From NCBI GenBank assembly GCA_007123655.1, contig SKKR01000303.1:1-5922 (forward strand): a stretch of 5,922 nt of DNA. The letters are read 5' to 3'. Both the position numbers and the translations under genes were made by a program. The notes beneath the pieces were generated by a model that made no database searches, was not told the DNA's origin, and saw only the letters and a list, made by a program, of their open reading frames with translations. Of this stretch, positions 5,803 through 5,922 are shown one piece after another; the first letter of the stretch is position 1, and each line of letters begins with the position of its first letter. This DNA is from Thermomicrobiaceae bacterium (GTDB lineage: Bacteria > Chloroflexota > Chloroflexia > Thermomicrobiales > Thermomicrobiaceae).

Positions 5803-5922
5803 GTGAGGCTGTCCTGCAGACAAGAGGAACTTCAGCGGGCATTGACACACGTTTCTCGCGCAGTCTCACGAAAGTCCACGCTTCCGGTTCTCGCGAACGT
5901 CAAGCTTTCGACCGAGGATTCG
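5803..5922 (+). CDS. dnaN: DNA polymerase III beta subunit (sliding clamp), N-terminal part
   Basis: Forty codons are present before the right edge; the full protein is usually about 370-380 residues. The N-terminus starts MRLSCRQEELQRAL and continues with VSRAVSRKSTLPVLANVKL, the first helix and strand of the clamp family, in which the pattern R-A-V-x-x-(K/R)-S-T-L-P-V-L is highly conserved. The protein forms a dimeric ring that encircles DNA and tethers the replicative polymerase. The start is GTG 5803, chosen from the AAGGAG 8 bases upstream and from alignment with the usual M-(K/R)-L start of the family. Its upstream neighbour is not dnaA, and I see no DnaA-box cluster (TTATNCACA) in the preceding region, so the common dnaA-dnaN-origin layout is not evident. 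The gene has a strong extended -10 promoter and is divergent from a candidate SOS gene. Confidence 0.93.
   Translation, partial: MRLSCRQEELQRALTHVSRAVSRKSTLPVLANVKLSTEDS

Overview
The window looks like a stretch of bacterial chromosome carrying housekeeping genes. Base composition is moderately GC-rich (roughly high-50s %, judged by eye), Shine-Dalgarno sequences are clear, and intergenic gaps are short. There are no rRNA or tRNA genes, insertion sequences or CRISPR arrays. The protein styles point to Chloroflexota, perhaps near Thermomicrobia: a DnaN N-terminus with an RAVSRKSTLPVL motif, a lipoprotein cyclophilin with GDPTGTGAGGPGYRFEDE, and a Gram-positive-type LexA box. This is a recollection-based inference, not a search result.

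Layout, left to right. Positions 1-599 (+) hold the C-terminal part of queA, whose product makes epoxyqueuosine in tRNA; its start lies outside the window. A 230-base non-coding stretch follows. Then comes a plus-strand group: ATP-type PEP carboxykinase pckA (830-2434), a lipoprotein cyclophilin peptidyl-prolyl isomerase (2492-3268) and a histidine-phosphatase/phosphoglycerate-mutase-like protein (3278-3946). Gaps of 57 and 9 bases with no recognisable terminator suggest cotranscription. This group converges on a minus-strand pair: a class V PLP-dependent aminotransferase-fold enzyme (3992-5179) and, upstream of it, a 74-residue helical protein of unknown function (5323-5547). Finally dnaN, the sliding clamp gene, begins at 5803 (+) and runs off the right edge.

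The most informative non-coding part is 5548-5802, between the divergent small gene and dnaN. It holds a Gram-positive-type SOS/LexA box (GAAC-N4-GTTC) over the likely transcription start of the small gene, two adjacent perfect inverted repeats, and an extended -10 promoter (TGcTATAAT) for dnaN. The aminotransferase has its own promoter (TTGACA-17 bp-TAGCGT with an upstream TG), so it need not depend on the small gene's promoter. All three promoters share the hexamer GTGCTA at the extended -10.

There is no obvious new multi-gene system. The best lead is the small, apparently SOS-controlled protein next to dnaN. The rest is conventional metabolism (gluconeogenesis, tRNA modification, envelope protein folding, replication) with a few details worth checking.
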